From positions 1-41,621 of the forward strand of contig JAKSDK010000918.1 of the NCBI GenBank assembly GCA_022360095.1: a stretch of DNA of 41,621 bases, written 5' to 3'. Origin of the DNA: Phycisphaerales bacterium (GTDB lineage Bacteria > Planctomycetota > Phycisphaerae > UBA1845 > UTPLA1). Shown piece after piece: positions 23,953 to 31,989 of this stretch; within the stretch, counting starts at the first letter, position 1, and each line of letters begins with the position of its first letter. A program made the position numbers and the translations under genes. The notes under the pieces were generated by a model, which ran no database searches, was not told the origin of the DNA, and worked only from the letters and a program-made list of their open reading frames with translations.

Positions 23953-24822
23953 CTAGCCGGTCTTGGAGAACCGTTCGAAACTGACTTCCAAACGATCCTT
24001 GATGAGCTGCATGTTCTTCGGGCGATCCTCCCGCTCCGATTGACAGCAATCCTCGATCAATTTGAGCAGAGCGGGATCGAGTTGATCAGCCTGTTCGCGC
24101 ATCTCTTTTCGCCAACGGTCGAGACTCGCCCCGGCATTGCTGACGCTCTTGGCGTTCAATTCCGTTTCGGCCGATTTTCCAAGAAAGATGCGATGCATGG
24201 TCGCGCCAAGACCAAAAATGTCCGTTCGTTGATCCAGGGCTTTCCGTTCGACCTGCTCCTTGGCGATGAAATCCTGAGTCCCCTGAATGCGCTTCTTTCG
24301 CGTAAATAATTCACAGGCTTGGCCGAAATCGATAATGGTGGGCCGTCCGTTCTTGGCGCAAAGGATGTTGGTCGGTTTCAAATCAGCGTGGACAAAGCCC
24401 CTGTTATGGAGATCCTGGAGCCCGTCGGCCACATGCCAAAAAATCTTGGTCAGCAGAGACGGCGAGCAGTTTTCCGCGTACTTGTCGAGGGAAAGCCCCT
24501 CCACATAGGTGAGGAGATTGTACGCCTCGATGGCTCGAAGCTTGCGTTTCACGATCCCGTATTCAAGGCTCTTTCGCAGGACCGGGTGGCTGTTCCCGAT
24601 GCCCACGTCAAATTCGTTTTTCAATTGCCGAATCTGAGATTGCCAGTTCTCCGCACTGGCGCTGACATACTTCTTACAATAAAGCTTGGAGTCCTTGACA
24701 TCGCGCATCAAGGAAACCTTGGTCCCGGCACCGGTCCCAAGCTCTCGCACAAACATTAATGATTCAAGCCGCTTAGCCATCCCGTCATCGCGCCGAGAAC
24801 GGTCCCTAAAACGCTGAGTCAT
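23953..24822 (-). CDS. Soluble serine/threonine protein kinase
   Basis: A 289-residue eukaryotic-type kinase with no membrane segment. The glycine loop ELGTGAGTKV (about 27-36), the ATP-anchoring Lys in YCKKYV, the catalytic loop HADLKPTNIL (about 147-156; HAD instead of HRD), the metal-binding IIDFGQA (about 164-170) and GTQDFIAKEQ, a variant of GTxxYMAPE, are all visible. The protein consists of the kinase domain alone, unlike sensor kinases of the PknB type. The HAD variant lacks the Arg before the catalytic Asp, so it is of the non-RD class. Start ATG has no clear ribosome binding site; an ATG 14 codons in is possible. It lies upstream of rho, but separate promoters are likely. The substrate is unknown. 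Confidence 0.85.
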   Translation of the reverse strand: MTQRFRDRSRRDDGMAKRLESLMFVRELGTGAGTKVSLMRDVKDSKLYCKKYVSASAENWQSQIRQLKNEFDVGIGNSHPVLRKSLEYGIVKRKLRAIEAYNLLTYVEGLSLDKYAENCSPSLLTKIFWHVADGLQDLHNRGFVHADLKPTNILCAKNGRPTIIDFGQACELFTRKKRIQGTQDFIAKEQVERKALDQRTDIFGLGATMHRIFLGKSAETELNAKSVSNAGASLDRWRKEMREQADQLDPALLKLIEDCCQSEREDRPKNMQLIKDRLEVSFERFSKTG

Positions 24823-25085
24823 GGGGCCGGGCCATTTTTACACTCAAAACAAAGATCGAGCGGCTCCGGTCTACATCCCCAAATTGATCTTCCGTGGAAA
24901 ATTATTTCCTTCTCAGCTGATCAATCCCTCGGTTTTCTCGTCTCGGTCAGTCTCCTTGCTGCAAAACACCCGGTTGTTCCAGGCCTAATTGAAGTGAGGG
25001 CAGCAGGTACTTGGTAGAACGATGACAGATGGGGGGGTATAACAAAAAAAATGGCTGAGGAATATATATGTAGAGAAACTACCTC
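24823..25085. other. Non-coding stretch upstream of the kinase gene
   Basis: About 260 bp of A+T-rich sequence with homopolymer runs (seven G, eight A). With the uncertain gene to its right and the 132 bp beyond, up to 740 bp may be non-coding. No RNA gene or clear promoter was recognised. Confidence 0.4.
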
Positions 25086-25433
25086 CTAACCACTGCGCTC
25101 TCTTAACCATAGTATAACCGTCCCCCAGGTGTCTTTCCACTGGTAACTGCGGGTCGCTTCGCGGGTGGCTTGATCGCCCATCTCCTGAATTCTGTTTTGG
25201 GAGAAATTGTGCAACCACACTACATTCAGGGTGGGTAGAGTTACCCATGCGGTTGGCAATAGGCCCGTTTTCCTCCCCATCGGCGGGTTGGCACACCACG
25301 TGCCGCGATCGCCGAGTAGTCCTCGCTGGATTGCCGGCCAGAGGCCGGATGGGGAACGTGTGATGAAAAAAAACGCCGTCAAGCCCAGTCCCACGAGTGC
25401 AAGACGACCCTTTATCCGTTTCTTGGCTCGCAT
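25086..25433 (-). CDS. Possible small membrane-anchored protein
   Basis: A candidate 115-residue protein. It starts MRAKKRIKGRLALVGLG, a positively charged end followed by a hydrophobic segment (LALVGLGLTAFFF), as in signal anchors. The rest has no recognised domain. There is no clear ribosome binding site, and a plus-strand frame overlaps it, so the coding assignment is weak. A frame extending 54 bp further upstream begins with TTG. It stands 132 bp past the lptB 3' end. The main argument for it is the plausible N-terminal signal. Confidence 0.3.
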   Translation of the reverse strand: MRAKKRIKGRLALVGLGLTAFFFITRSPSGLWPAIQRGLLGDRGTWCANPPMGRKTGLLPTAWVTLPTLNVVWLHNFSQNRIQEMGDQATREATRSYQWKDTWGTVILWLRERSG

Positions 25434-25565
25434 ACGCCGAGTTTTTAGTTCATTCGGAGGGTCTTCCAACCGGACAGCGCAATCCAACCCAGCGATGCCC
25501 CCGACGATGTGCTACTATCTGGAGTGAGGTCTTGGGAAGCGATGACGGAGGAATCGCCGCCGCGG

Positions 25566-26363
25566 TCACTTCTTTCTCTTGCTGACCGGGGTCGTCGTCG
25601 CCTCGCTCTTGTGGTCAAACTCATCACCTTTAAAGGTCGTGCCTAAATAGGCGTCTCGGACCGTGGGGTCGTTGATCAGCTCACGCGGCGGTCCTTCCTT
25701 GATGACCCGGCCTTCGTGGATAATGTAACTTCGATCTGTAACCTCAAGAGTTTGTCGAACGTTATGATCGGTCAGGAGGATCGACAATCCCAGGTTGCCT
25801 CTCAAATGTAAGATCTCTTTTTGCAAATCCTGGACGGCGATCGGGTCCACTCCGCTGAAAGGCTCATCCAGAAGAATGATGGCGGGTTGCGTGATGAGCG
25901 CTCGAGCGATTTCCAGTTTCCTTCGCTCTCCGCCCGAGAGCGTTCGAGCCTCTTGCTTGGCGTTTTTGAGCAGGTCGAACTGCTCCATAAGTTCCTTCGC
26001 TCGACGTCTCCGGTCAGCCGCATTCAGGCCTGGGATCAATTCCAGGATCGCCAACAGATTCTTCTCGACCGTCAATCTCACGAAGACGCTGTTTTCCTGG
26101 GATAAGTAGCCAAGCCCTTTTTGAGCCCTTTTGTACATGGGGAGATGAGTGATCTCCTCACCGTTGAATAGAACCGATCCCCCGTCCGGCTTGACCATGC
26201 CCATGGTCATTCGGAAGCTGGTCGTTTTGCCGGCGCCGTTGCGGCCCAGAAGCCCGACGATTTCGCCGCGACCGACATGGAAGCCGACGTGGTCTACGAC
26301 GGTTCGGCCTCCGTAAATTTTGATTAGATTTTTGGATTCGAGCAGGAGTCCGTTCTTAGCCAC
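25566..26363 (-). CDS. lptB: Lipopolysaccharide export ATP-binding protein LptB
   Basis: A 265-residue ABC ATPase of the LptB group. Walker A is GRNGAGKTTSF (about 39-49), the Q-loop YLSQENSVF, the signature LSGGERRKLE (about 142-151) typical of LptB, Walker B IILLDEPFSGVDP and the switch His in LLTDHNV. It drives LPS export from the inner membrane with LptFG. Start is GTG; the coding part right after it (MAKNGLLLESKNL) fits the family start. The C-terminal tail is short, Lys/Arg-rich and variable. No lptA or lptC is adjacent, which is unusual relative to proteobacterial operons. Presence of LptB supports a Gram-negative envelope with LPS. Confidence 0.92.
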   Translation of the reverse strand: MAKNGLLLESKNLIKIYGGRTVVDHVGFHVGRGEIVGLLGRNGAGKTTSFRMTMGMVKPDGGSVLFNGEEITHLPMYKRAQKGLGYLSQENSVFVRLTVEKNLLAILELIPGLNAADRRRRAKELMEQFDLLKNAKQEARTLSGGERRKLEIARALITQPAIILLDEPFSGVDPIAVQDLQKEILHLRGNLGLSILLTDHNVRQTLEVTDRSYIIHEGRVIKEGPPRELINDPTVRDAYLGTTFKGDEFDHKSEATTTPVSKRKK

Positions 26364-26737
26364 GTTGTGTTCCCGATTTCATAGGTCCGAACTTGTTGAC
26401 AACTTGTTTACGGCCCCACCAGATCAAGGCTCCCAGGCAAGCCGCTGTTCGCCGACCGGGTAGTATAGGGTCTAACGACCAAGACAGGTATCATTGCGCG
26501 GACCGAAGGAAACGGCAATTCTGTTCCGTTTTCCGCCCTCCGAAAATCCTGTTTTTATCGGTAATTACCTGATCTGGTGATGAAATAGCGAGTGAAGAGG
26601 AGATTTATTGTCATGTAATTCGGCATCGGGTTCGGCCGTATCAATACCGCGGTATTTCAGATTGTGGATAAAGTGTGATGAACGATGGTCCTCATGCCTG
26701 AATTTCACAGCGTATGAAAAAGGCGCATCATCCGTCA
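26364..26737. other. Intergenic region between lptB and signal peptidase, no gene seen
   Basis: About 370 bp, A+T-rich in places. It contains a perfect 14-bp palindrome AATACCGCGGTATT at 26643-26656. It must hold the lptB promoter; a minus-strand TATGAA near 26375 is a possible weak -10. No terminator with a U-tract was seen after the signal peptidase gene. Confidence 0.4.
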
Positions 26738-28510
26738 TCAACGAATCATACGCATGCGACCGACATTGGGAATGACAGCCGGAGTCTCCTTGGAGAATCT
26801 CAGACCACTCGGCCAATAGACAAAAAACGCCTTGCCGATTAGCTGATCCCCCGGGACGGTGCCGAATTGATAATGATTAGGACGCTGCCGAGCCTGCAAC
26901 ATGGGACAGACTTCGACCCACAGGCGAGAGTCCTGACTCTGTGGACTGTTATCTCCGCAACAGTAGTAATCCGGAGGGTCGTTCCGCAACAGAATTGGGT
27001 TCGTCGCAGTTCCCCAACCGGGGCAACGGTTAAAGTCTATGCTGCCGCCCGTGCCTAAACGTACCGACCGATAGAACACATCGCGGTGAATCTGAAGATG
27101 GCGAATCTCAATCGGGGCGCCTTTGGCGCCAATCTTGATGCCCGCGTTGCTATTGCGTCCGTCTTCATAGGGCTGTTTGAGTAGTTTTAGAATGTCCGGG
27201 GCATAGTGGATGTCATCGGTCCAGATGATTTCTTCGTGATTGATCCGGAGTGCCAACCGATAGTCGAGGTTCTCGAATTCGAGATCAAGCGCATCGCCCT
27301 GTTGCCAGGGTGTGACTTTGCGGTTTTTCAGCTCGACCCAGACACCGTTCTTGGCGGAGCGGTCGAGCTTTTCGAGAGCGACTTTGCCATCGGACGCGAG
27401 TCGAACACGGAACTCATCCGTGCCCTTTGACAACGCCAGGATCACTTCACCTTCTCCGTGTCCGGGAAAGAGGGTGAATTTTAATCGCACATCGCCGACG
27501 TAGCACTCAGTCTGTCGGTTGCCTTGAATGGATGACACGTTGTTGTAACCGTAGTCGTCTTGAATGGGCCGGCCTTTCAGGCTGAGCCAACGCAACCGAT
27601 CGTCTTCCTCAGGCTTGAATCGCACCACGGGGGTTGAGGCATCCCAGGCCTTTTTGTCGGGACCGGTTCTGCCTTCCCAATAGGGCGGATTGAATGCTTT
27701 GTGTGACCGTCCCCGACGCTCCCTGGGGACATAGTCATGATCGTAATGCAACATCCACAAGGACGATTGTGCCACCGATGTTTTTCTTTGTATTTTGAGA
27801 AGGCCGGCAAGTTTCCGTTCTTGTTCCTGTGTCAGTCGTGGTTCGTTGGGATTCGTCGGCGGCGGACGGCTTAATGCCTCTTGAATATCTTCGGGGACGG
27901 ATTCAATGGGAGCGGTGTAAAGGTCGCCGTTGATCAATTCCAAAACTTCGCCTGGCAGCCCCAGGAGACGTTTTATAAAGTTCTGCTCGCCGTCCTTTGG
28001 GTCCTTGAAGACCACGACATCCCATCGTTTTGGCCCAAGCCAGTCTCCACCGATGTCGTAGGGCCATTTGAGAACAAGAATTCGATCTCCGGAATTGGGA
28101 ACGACCCGGTTATCGCGATCTCGGTTGATGTTCGCATTGCCGCCGCTTTGCCAAGAGCAGTTTGGGCAACAAACGTCGAACGTTCTCAAACGGCCGTCCC
28201 GTTCTCTTAACGTACCGGCGACCGTTCCGATCGGCTCGCGAATTCCGTAGCTGATCGGGTAACGACAGTTGTCACATCGGTGTTGACCGTGTTGCCCATA
28301 AAGCGAAGGGGCCATCGAACCGGTCGGGATCACGAAAGCCTCGACAATGAAGGCTCGAAAGACGAAAGCCAGAATGAACGCCACGATCACGGACTCGATG
28401 GTGTCACGAATACCGTCCGTCGAGGTCGGTTCGGAGGTGACAATCGCTTCCACAGACTTATCATCCTGGGAATCGGGTGTGCTGCTGCGAGATTTGATCT
28501 CCGTTTTCAT
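26738..28510 (-). CDS. lepB: Signal peptidase I with zinc-ribbon and LamG-like insertions
   Basis: About 590 residues, roughly twice the usual length. A transmembrane anchor precedes box B, PTGSMAPSL, which carries the Ser nucleophile. Box C/D (GDRILVLKWPYD and QNFIKRLLGLPGE) carries the Lys general base, and box E is GDNSPQSQDSRLW near the end. Between boxes B and C is a four-Cys insertion (CDNC and CPNC) that looks like a zinc ribbon. Between boxes D and E is a beta-rich block of about 300 residues (VGDVRLKFTLFPG to KIGAKGAPIEIRHLQI) resembling a LamG/concanavalin-like fold. The enzyme cleaves signal peptides at the outer face of the inner membrane. An upstream in-frame GTG (28534) with TAATAT 5 nt before it may be the true, leaderless start. 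Confidence 0.9.
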   Translation of the reverse strand: MKTEIKSRSSTPDSQDDKSVEAIVTSEPTSTDGIRDTIESVIVAFILAFVFRAFIVEAFVIPTGSMAPSLYGQHGQHRCDNCRYPISYGIREPIGTVAGTLRERDGRLRTFDVCCPNCSWQSGGNANINRDRDNRVVPNSGDRILVLKWPYDIGGDWLGPKRWDVVVFKDPKDGEQNFIKRLLGLPGEVLELINGDLYTAPIESVPEDIQEALSRPPPTNPNEPRLTQEQERKLAGLLKIQRKTSVAQSSLWMLHYDHDYVPRERRGRSHKAFNPPYWEGRTGPDKKAWDASTPVVRFKPEEDDRLRWLSLKGRPIQDDYGYNNVSSIQGNRQTECYVGDVRLKFTLFPGHGEGEVILALSKGTDEFRVRLASDGKVALEKLDRSAKNGVWVELKNRKVTPWQQGDALDLEFENLDYRLALRINHEEIIWTDDIHYAPDILKLLKQPYEDGRNSNAGIKIGAKGAPIEIRHLQIHRDVFYRSVRLGTGGSIDFNRCPGWGTATNPILLRNDPPDYYCCGDNSPQSQDSRLWVEVCPMLQARQRPNHYQFGTVPGDQLIGKAFFVYWPSGLRFSKETPAVIPNVGRMRMIR

Positions 28511-28584
28511 GAGGTCAGGAATCCATAAGATCACAGGGCATATTAAAGAGGACGATACAGAACGTCGGATGTTCGGTCAAACTG

Positions 28585-28590
28585 TATAAT
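28585..28590 (+). promoter_or_regulatory. -10 box 5 nt before the lipid-kinase start
   Basis: A perfect TATAAT is followed after 5 nt by the GTG start, with no Shine-Dalgarno. The -35 is weak. The spacing predicts a leaderless transcript. Confidence 0.55.
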
Positions 28591-28595
28591 CGGCC

Positions 28596-29549
28596 GTGAG
28601 GACCGGTCAGTCCCTTGCGTTGGAGTTTGCCTCATTGGCGGAAAAGCGTCGAATTCAAGTCATCGTCAATCCGATTTCCGGACGTCCCGGCGGCAGGACC
28701 GTGCTCGAGGGCTTATGCGGTCGCATGCAGTCTGCCGGTCATGACGTTCACGTTTACCACACCCAAGCACCCGGTGACGCGCGGAATGCCGCCGAGCGAA
28801 GCGTGAGCGAGGGTGCCGATTTGATCGTCATATCCGGTGGGGATGGAACGATTAGTCAGGTCGTGGACGGCATCGAGCAGGCCGACATCCCGATCCTGGT
28901 TGTTCCAAGTGGGACGGCGAATATTCTGGGCAAGTATCTGGGGACGCGGCTCGATGAAGAGTGGCTATGGCAGGTGTTCGAAGCGGGGCGCGACGTTGAG
29001 TTTGATGTGCTGCAACAGAACGGGACCCGGTTTCTGATGGTGGCCGGCGCCGGTTTTGATGCAGAAGCAGTTCGAAGGCTCACTCAGCGACGACGCGGGC
29101 ACATCTCTTATCTAAGCTATGTGTCTCCGATCTGGGAGACGTTTTGGCATTACCGTCATCCGAACCTCACGGTCGAGGCGGACGGTGACCTCGTTTACGA
29201 GGGGCCGGGGCTGGCTTTGGTTGGGAACCTGCCGCGCTATGCGACGAGCCTTCACGTCTTTGACCGCGCGCTTCCCAATGACGGCTTGCTGGACCTCTGT
29301 GTTTTTCGATGTCAGAGAAAGAGTTCATTGTTGTATCATGCGCTGAACGTGCTGCTGAAACGGCACGAGGGAACTTCGGGCGTGACCTATCAGCAGGCAC
29401 GGCATATTCATATACGATCGGACGGGCGAGTTCCCGTCCAGCTTGACGGTGACGTCGCGGGTTGGCTCCCGGCGGAGTTCAAACTCGCTCCTGAGAAGGT
29501 CCGTTTCTTGGTTTCCGAGACCTGGAAGATGGCCGGTGGCGTGGATTAG
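28596..29549 (+). CDS. Diacylglycerol/sphingosine-kinase-family lipid kinase
   Basis: A 317-residue soluble protein of the DAGK_cat family (YegS/DgkB-like). The nucleotide-binding motifs are IQVIVNPISG (about 20-29), the catalytic SGGDGTISQVVDGI (about 80-93) and VPSGTANILGKYLG (about 103-116), followed by the GAGFDAEAV motif and the beta-sandwich C-terminal domain with LPNDGLLDLCVF. It phosphorylates a lipid with ATP, most likely diacylglycerol or a related glycerolipid; members of the family cannot be separated by substrate from sequence. The start is GTG, supported by its position just after a TATAAT box. It is divergent from signal peptidase I with a 61-bp gap. Confidence 0.9.
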   Translation: MRTGQSLALEFASLAEKRRIQVIVNPISGRPGGRTVLEGLCGRMQSAGHDVHVYHTQAPGDARNAAERSVSEGADLIVISGGDGTISQVVDGIEQADIPILVVPSGTANILGKYLGTRLDEEWLWQVFEAGRDVEFDVLQQNGTRFLMVAGAGFDAEAVRRLTQRRRGHISYLSYVSPIWETFWHYRHPNLTVEADGDLVYEGPGLALVGNLPRYATSLHVFDRALPNDGLLDLCVFRCQRKSSLLYHALNVLLKRHEGTSGVTYQQARHIHIRSDGRVPVQLDGDVAGWLPAEFKLAPEKVRFLVSETWKMAGGVD

Positions 29550-29618
29550 CGGGTGTCATGGTGCCGGTTGAGGTCTATGATTCTTGTAGGTCATCTAAAG
29601 AATAGGCAAATCCTTGGT

Positions 29619-31568
29619 ATGAAATACTTCACGATCCTATTGACTGTCGTATGGGCCATGCAGCCCGAGAACACGCTGGCGGATGGGCCCGTTTCAGCGT
29701 CGTCGGGACGGAGTCGCACGGGAGTGCTTGGTCCATCATCGAACTCACCTGTCCCGCCCGTGTCGTATGAGGATCTGGTCCTTCTGGTGAAAAGCGCTCG
29801 TCGTTCCTTTCAGGGCAAGGTCATGGGGTCGCCCGAGAAGGCCGCAATCTACTATCCTCCTGAGCTGGCCGGCATGAAAGGGATTGTTCATTTAACCCTG
29901 CGTTCACACGGGGCCGTCGTTGCCGAGGCTGAATCGCCTGAAATGAACATCGTGGATGCGTCGGTTGCGGCAGGGGTGTTGCTCGGGCAGGCGATTTTGG
30001 ATCAAGATCGGCCTATCGATCGATGGGGTGAGGGCCTTGGGCTGGAGTTCGAATGGCTCGGTGGGCGCGAGTATCTGAATTGCGAATACTATCGCAAGGG
30101 GGTGTGGGCGGAGGCGTTGTTGCATGCTTTTGAACCCGCCGCCGAGGGAATCGGGATCGAGTTCCGCGGGCAGCGCGGATGGACTCGCCCCGCCGAGATT
30201 GTTTCCCGCAACTATTCGCCCGATCTGGCGCTCCAAGCCGCCGAATCCGCCGTGAAGCTCAAGCACGCGCAGAAGCTTCGGTTTATCAAAGACATAAAGT
30301 ACTTTCGTTTCTGGGCCTATCACCTTTGGCAACCCTCCGCGCAAGAATTGCCTTTGGTCTTGCTTCGCGGAGAGACGCTGGTGACGCCTGAGGCGGTCAC
30401 CCGGAAGGGCCTTGATGCGGCCATCAGGCGTATGGGCGCTTATTTGAGCTATCGGCAGAACAGCAACGGCGCGTTTTCGCACGAGTATCTGCCCAACGCC
30501 GACCGCTACACCGACGGCAACTCTGCGCGGGTGCAGCTGCGCGCGCTTGATGGGCTGGCGACCTATGCGGCATGGTCTGGCGCGGCCGAGGATGCAGCCG
30601 GCGTGATCAAAGGCATCGATAACTTCAGTAAGTACCTTGAGCCGCTGCTCTTGTTGGTGCCCAACGACCAGGGGGACCCCGTCCAAAGGCCCGCAGGTCT
30701 TGCGTTGATGCCGCCGGGCCATCAGGGACACCTGGAAATCACCGGGCGGATGCTGTCGGCGATGACGGCTGCATCGGGGCTTCAAGTCCTGAGCGGGAAA
30801 GGCATCGAGGCTCGCTACGCGACGCAATGTGACGGTTTGATCGACGGCCTGCTTGCTTCTCAAGATGAGGAGGGGCGCATGGTCATGGCGTTCAAACAGG
30901 CTCAGGGTGATGCCACTCCGGCCCCCGCGCCGAAGGACGTTGAGACCGGATGGGCCCTGCTGGCATTGGCACAAGCTTATGCGCAACAGGCAAAAACCAA
31001 CTCAGGCGCGCGAAAATATGATCTCCGGCGTATCGACCAGGGACTGCGTCGCGGGTTGGCCTATGCTCAACGTCGAAAGCAAGAGAAGCTGAGTCCGCCG
31101 GCAGCCGCGGCGATGGCTCGCGCCTTTTCCTTACATTATGTTCAGACGAATGATGCGCGCCTAAGCGACCTGGTGTTTGAGGTCGCGGACTTCCTTGTGA
31201 ACAGGCAACTCCACGCGGGGGTATGTCCGTATCCCGAGCTCTACGGCGCAATCAATGTTCGCAAACCCGGTCTCATCGGCGCCGACACGGCTCATTACTT
31301 GTCGGCATTGGCAGATGCGCTGATGTTGGCCAAACGCGTGGGTGATCCACAGCGCACCGAGCGTTATCGTCGGGCAACATCGGCGGCGGCCCGTTTCATT
31401 CTTCAGTTGGAGGTCAGCAAGGTCGGTTGCTACTACATCCGCAGTCCGCGGGATGCCACGGGGGGGGTGCGAAGAGCGCCGTGGGACGGGCGTATTCGCG
31501 TGGATCATTGTGCTGCCGCGGTCACTTCGCTAAGCCGTGCCCGACGAGCGTTGTACGGGCAGCGCTAG
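29619..31568 (+). CDS. Secreted alpha/alpha-toroid-like protein
   Basis: A 649-residue exported protein. The start MKYFTILLTVVWAMQPENTLADG gives a signal peptide; the frame is open 66 bp further upstream, but a start there would lengthen the N-terminus without signal support. Residues about 60-200 form a small domain with GMKGIVHLTLRSHG and LEFEWLG that vaguely recalls AMMECR1-type modules. From about 250 to the end, repeated helical hairpins (for example GRMLSAMTAASGLQVLSG, TGWALLALAQAY and DTAHYLSALADALMLAK) suggest an alpha/alpha toroid, as in glycosidases, lyases and epimerases acting on polysaccharides. No catalytic signature was recognised. It lies 69 bp downstream of the lipid-kinase gene on the same strand. 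Confidence 0.62.
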   Translation: MKYFTILLTVVWAMQPENTLADGPVSASSGRSRTGVLGPSSNSPVPPVSYEDLVLLVKSARRSFQGKVMGSPEKAAIYYPPELAGMKGIVHLTLRSHGAVVAEAESPEMNIVDASVAAGVLLGQAILDQDRPIDRWGEGLGLEFEWLGGREYLNCEYYRKGVWAEALLHAFEPAAEGIGIEFRGQRGWTRPAEIVSRNYSPDLALQAAESAVKLKHAQKLRFIKDIKYFRFWAYHLWQPSAQELPLVLLRGETLVTPEAVTRKGLDAAIRRMGAYLSYRQNSNGAFSHEYLPNADRYTDGNSARVQLRALDGLATYAAWSGAAEDAAGVIKGIDNFSKYLEPLLLLVPNDQGDPVQRPAGLALMPPGHQGHLEITGRMLSAMTAASGLQVLSGKGIEARYATQCDGLIDGLLASQDEEGRMVMAFKQAQGDATPAPAPKDVETGWALLALAQAYAQQAKTNSGARKYDLRRIDQGLRRGLAYAQRRKQEKLSPPAAAAMARAFSLHYVQTNDARLSDLVFEVADFLVNRQLHAGVCPYPELYGAINVRKPGLIGADTAHYLSALADALMLAKRVGDPQRTERYRRATSAAARFILQLEVSKVGCYYIRSPRDATGGVRRAPWDGRIRVDHCAAAVTSLSRARRALYGQR

Positions 31569-31989
31569 GGCACGTGACTTAGAGCAAACGTCTGCAAAAA
31601 CTGCCGCACCGAAAACGTCCGAATAGACTGGCCACGGTCCGATCTTGCTATGCGAGCGCGGTTTCGGCCGGTTTTCCGTTCCCACAAACCAGGCATTTCA
31701 GGTCGGCAGCCATCCACGCCTTTGTCTCAGGGCTGACAACAGTTTCGAGCGGCTGAATCTGCAGGTTCGTCCGAAAAAAATGCCTTGGTTTACGAGCGCA
31801 CTTCTCGCCGATAATTGAAGTGATTCACAAGCTGGATGATGACCAAGCGCTGATGCCGCAAGGTCGACGGACAGTTGGCTTGTGTGGCTTGTCCAGTGCG
31901 ACTTGCCATGAAACAAATTGGACCGGCAAGGAAGTCCGGTCTGCGGGTTCGAGGAAGAAACGGAAAAACCCGCCGCTTGGAGGCTCAGG
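31569..31989. other. Intergenic leader region before the TPR/flagellar operon
   Basis: About 420 bp without a gene. The last 80 bp can fold into two hairpins: GACCGG/CCGGTC around 31920-31940 and GCGGGTT/AACCCGC around 31943-31975, the second just ahead of the GGAGG ribosome binding site. A GCCGATAA box (31807-31814) resembles a sigma-28 -10 but lacks a good TAAA -35 at 15 nt. The structure may affect translation of the first gene. Confidence 0.45.

Noticed and set aside
26643..26656. Perfect 14-bp palindrome AATACCGCGGTATT as operator
   Set aside because: Two or three such palindromes are expected by chance in 41 kb, and it is not near an obvious promoter.
31807..31814. GCCGATAA as sigma-28 promoter for the TPR operon
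   Set aside because: The -35 position does not match, and chance frequency is high; mentioned only in the intergenic note.
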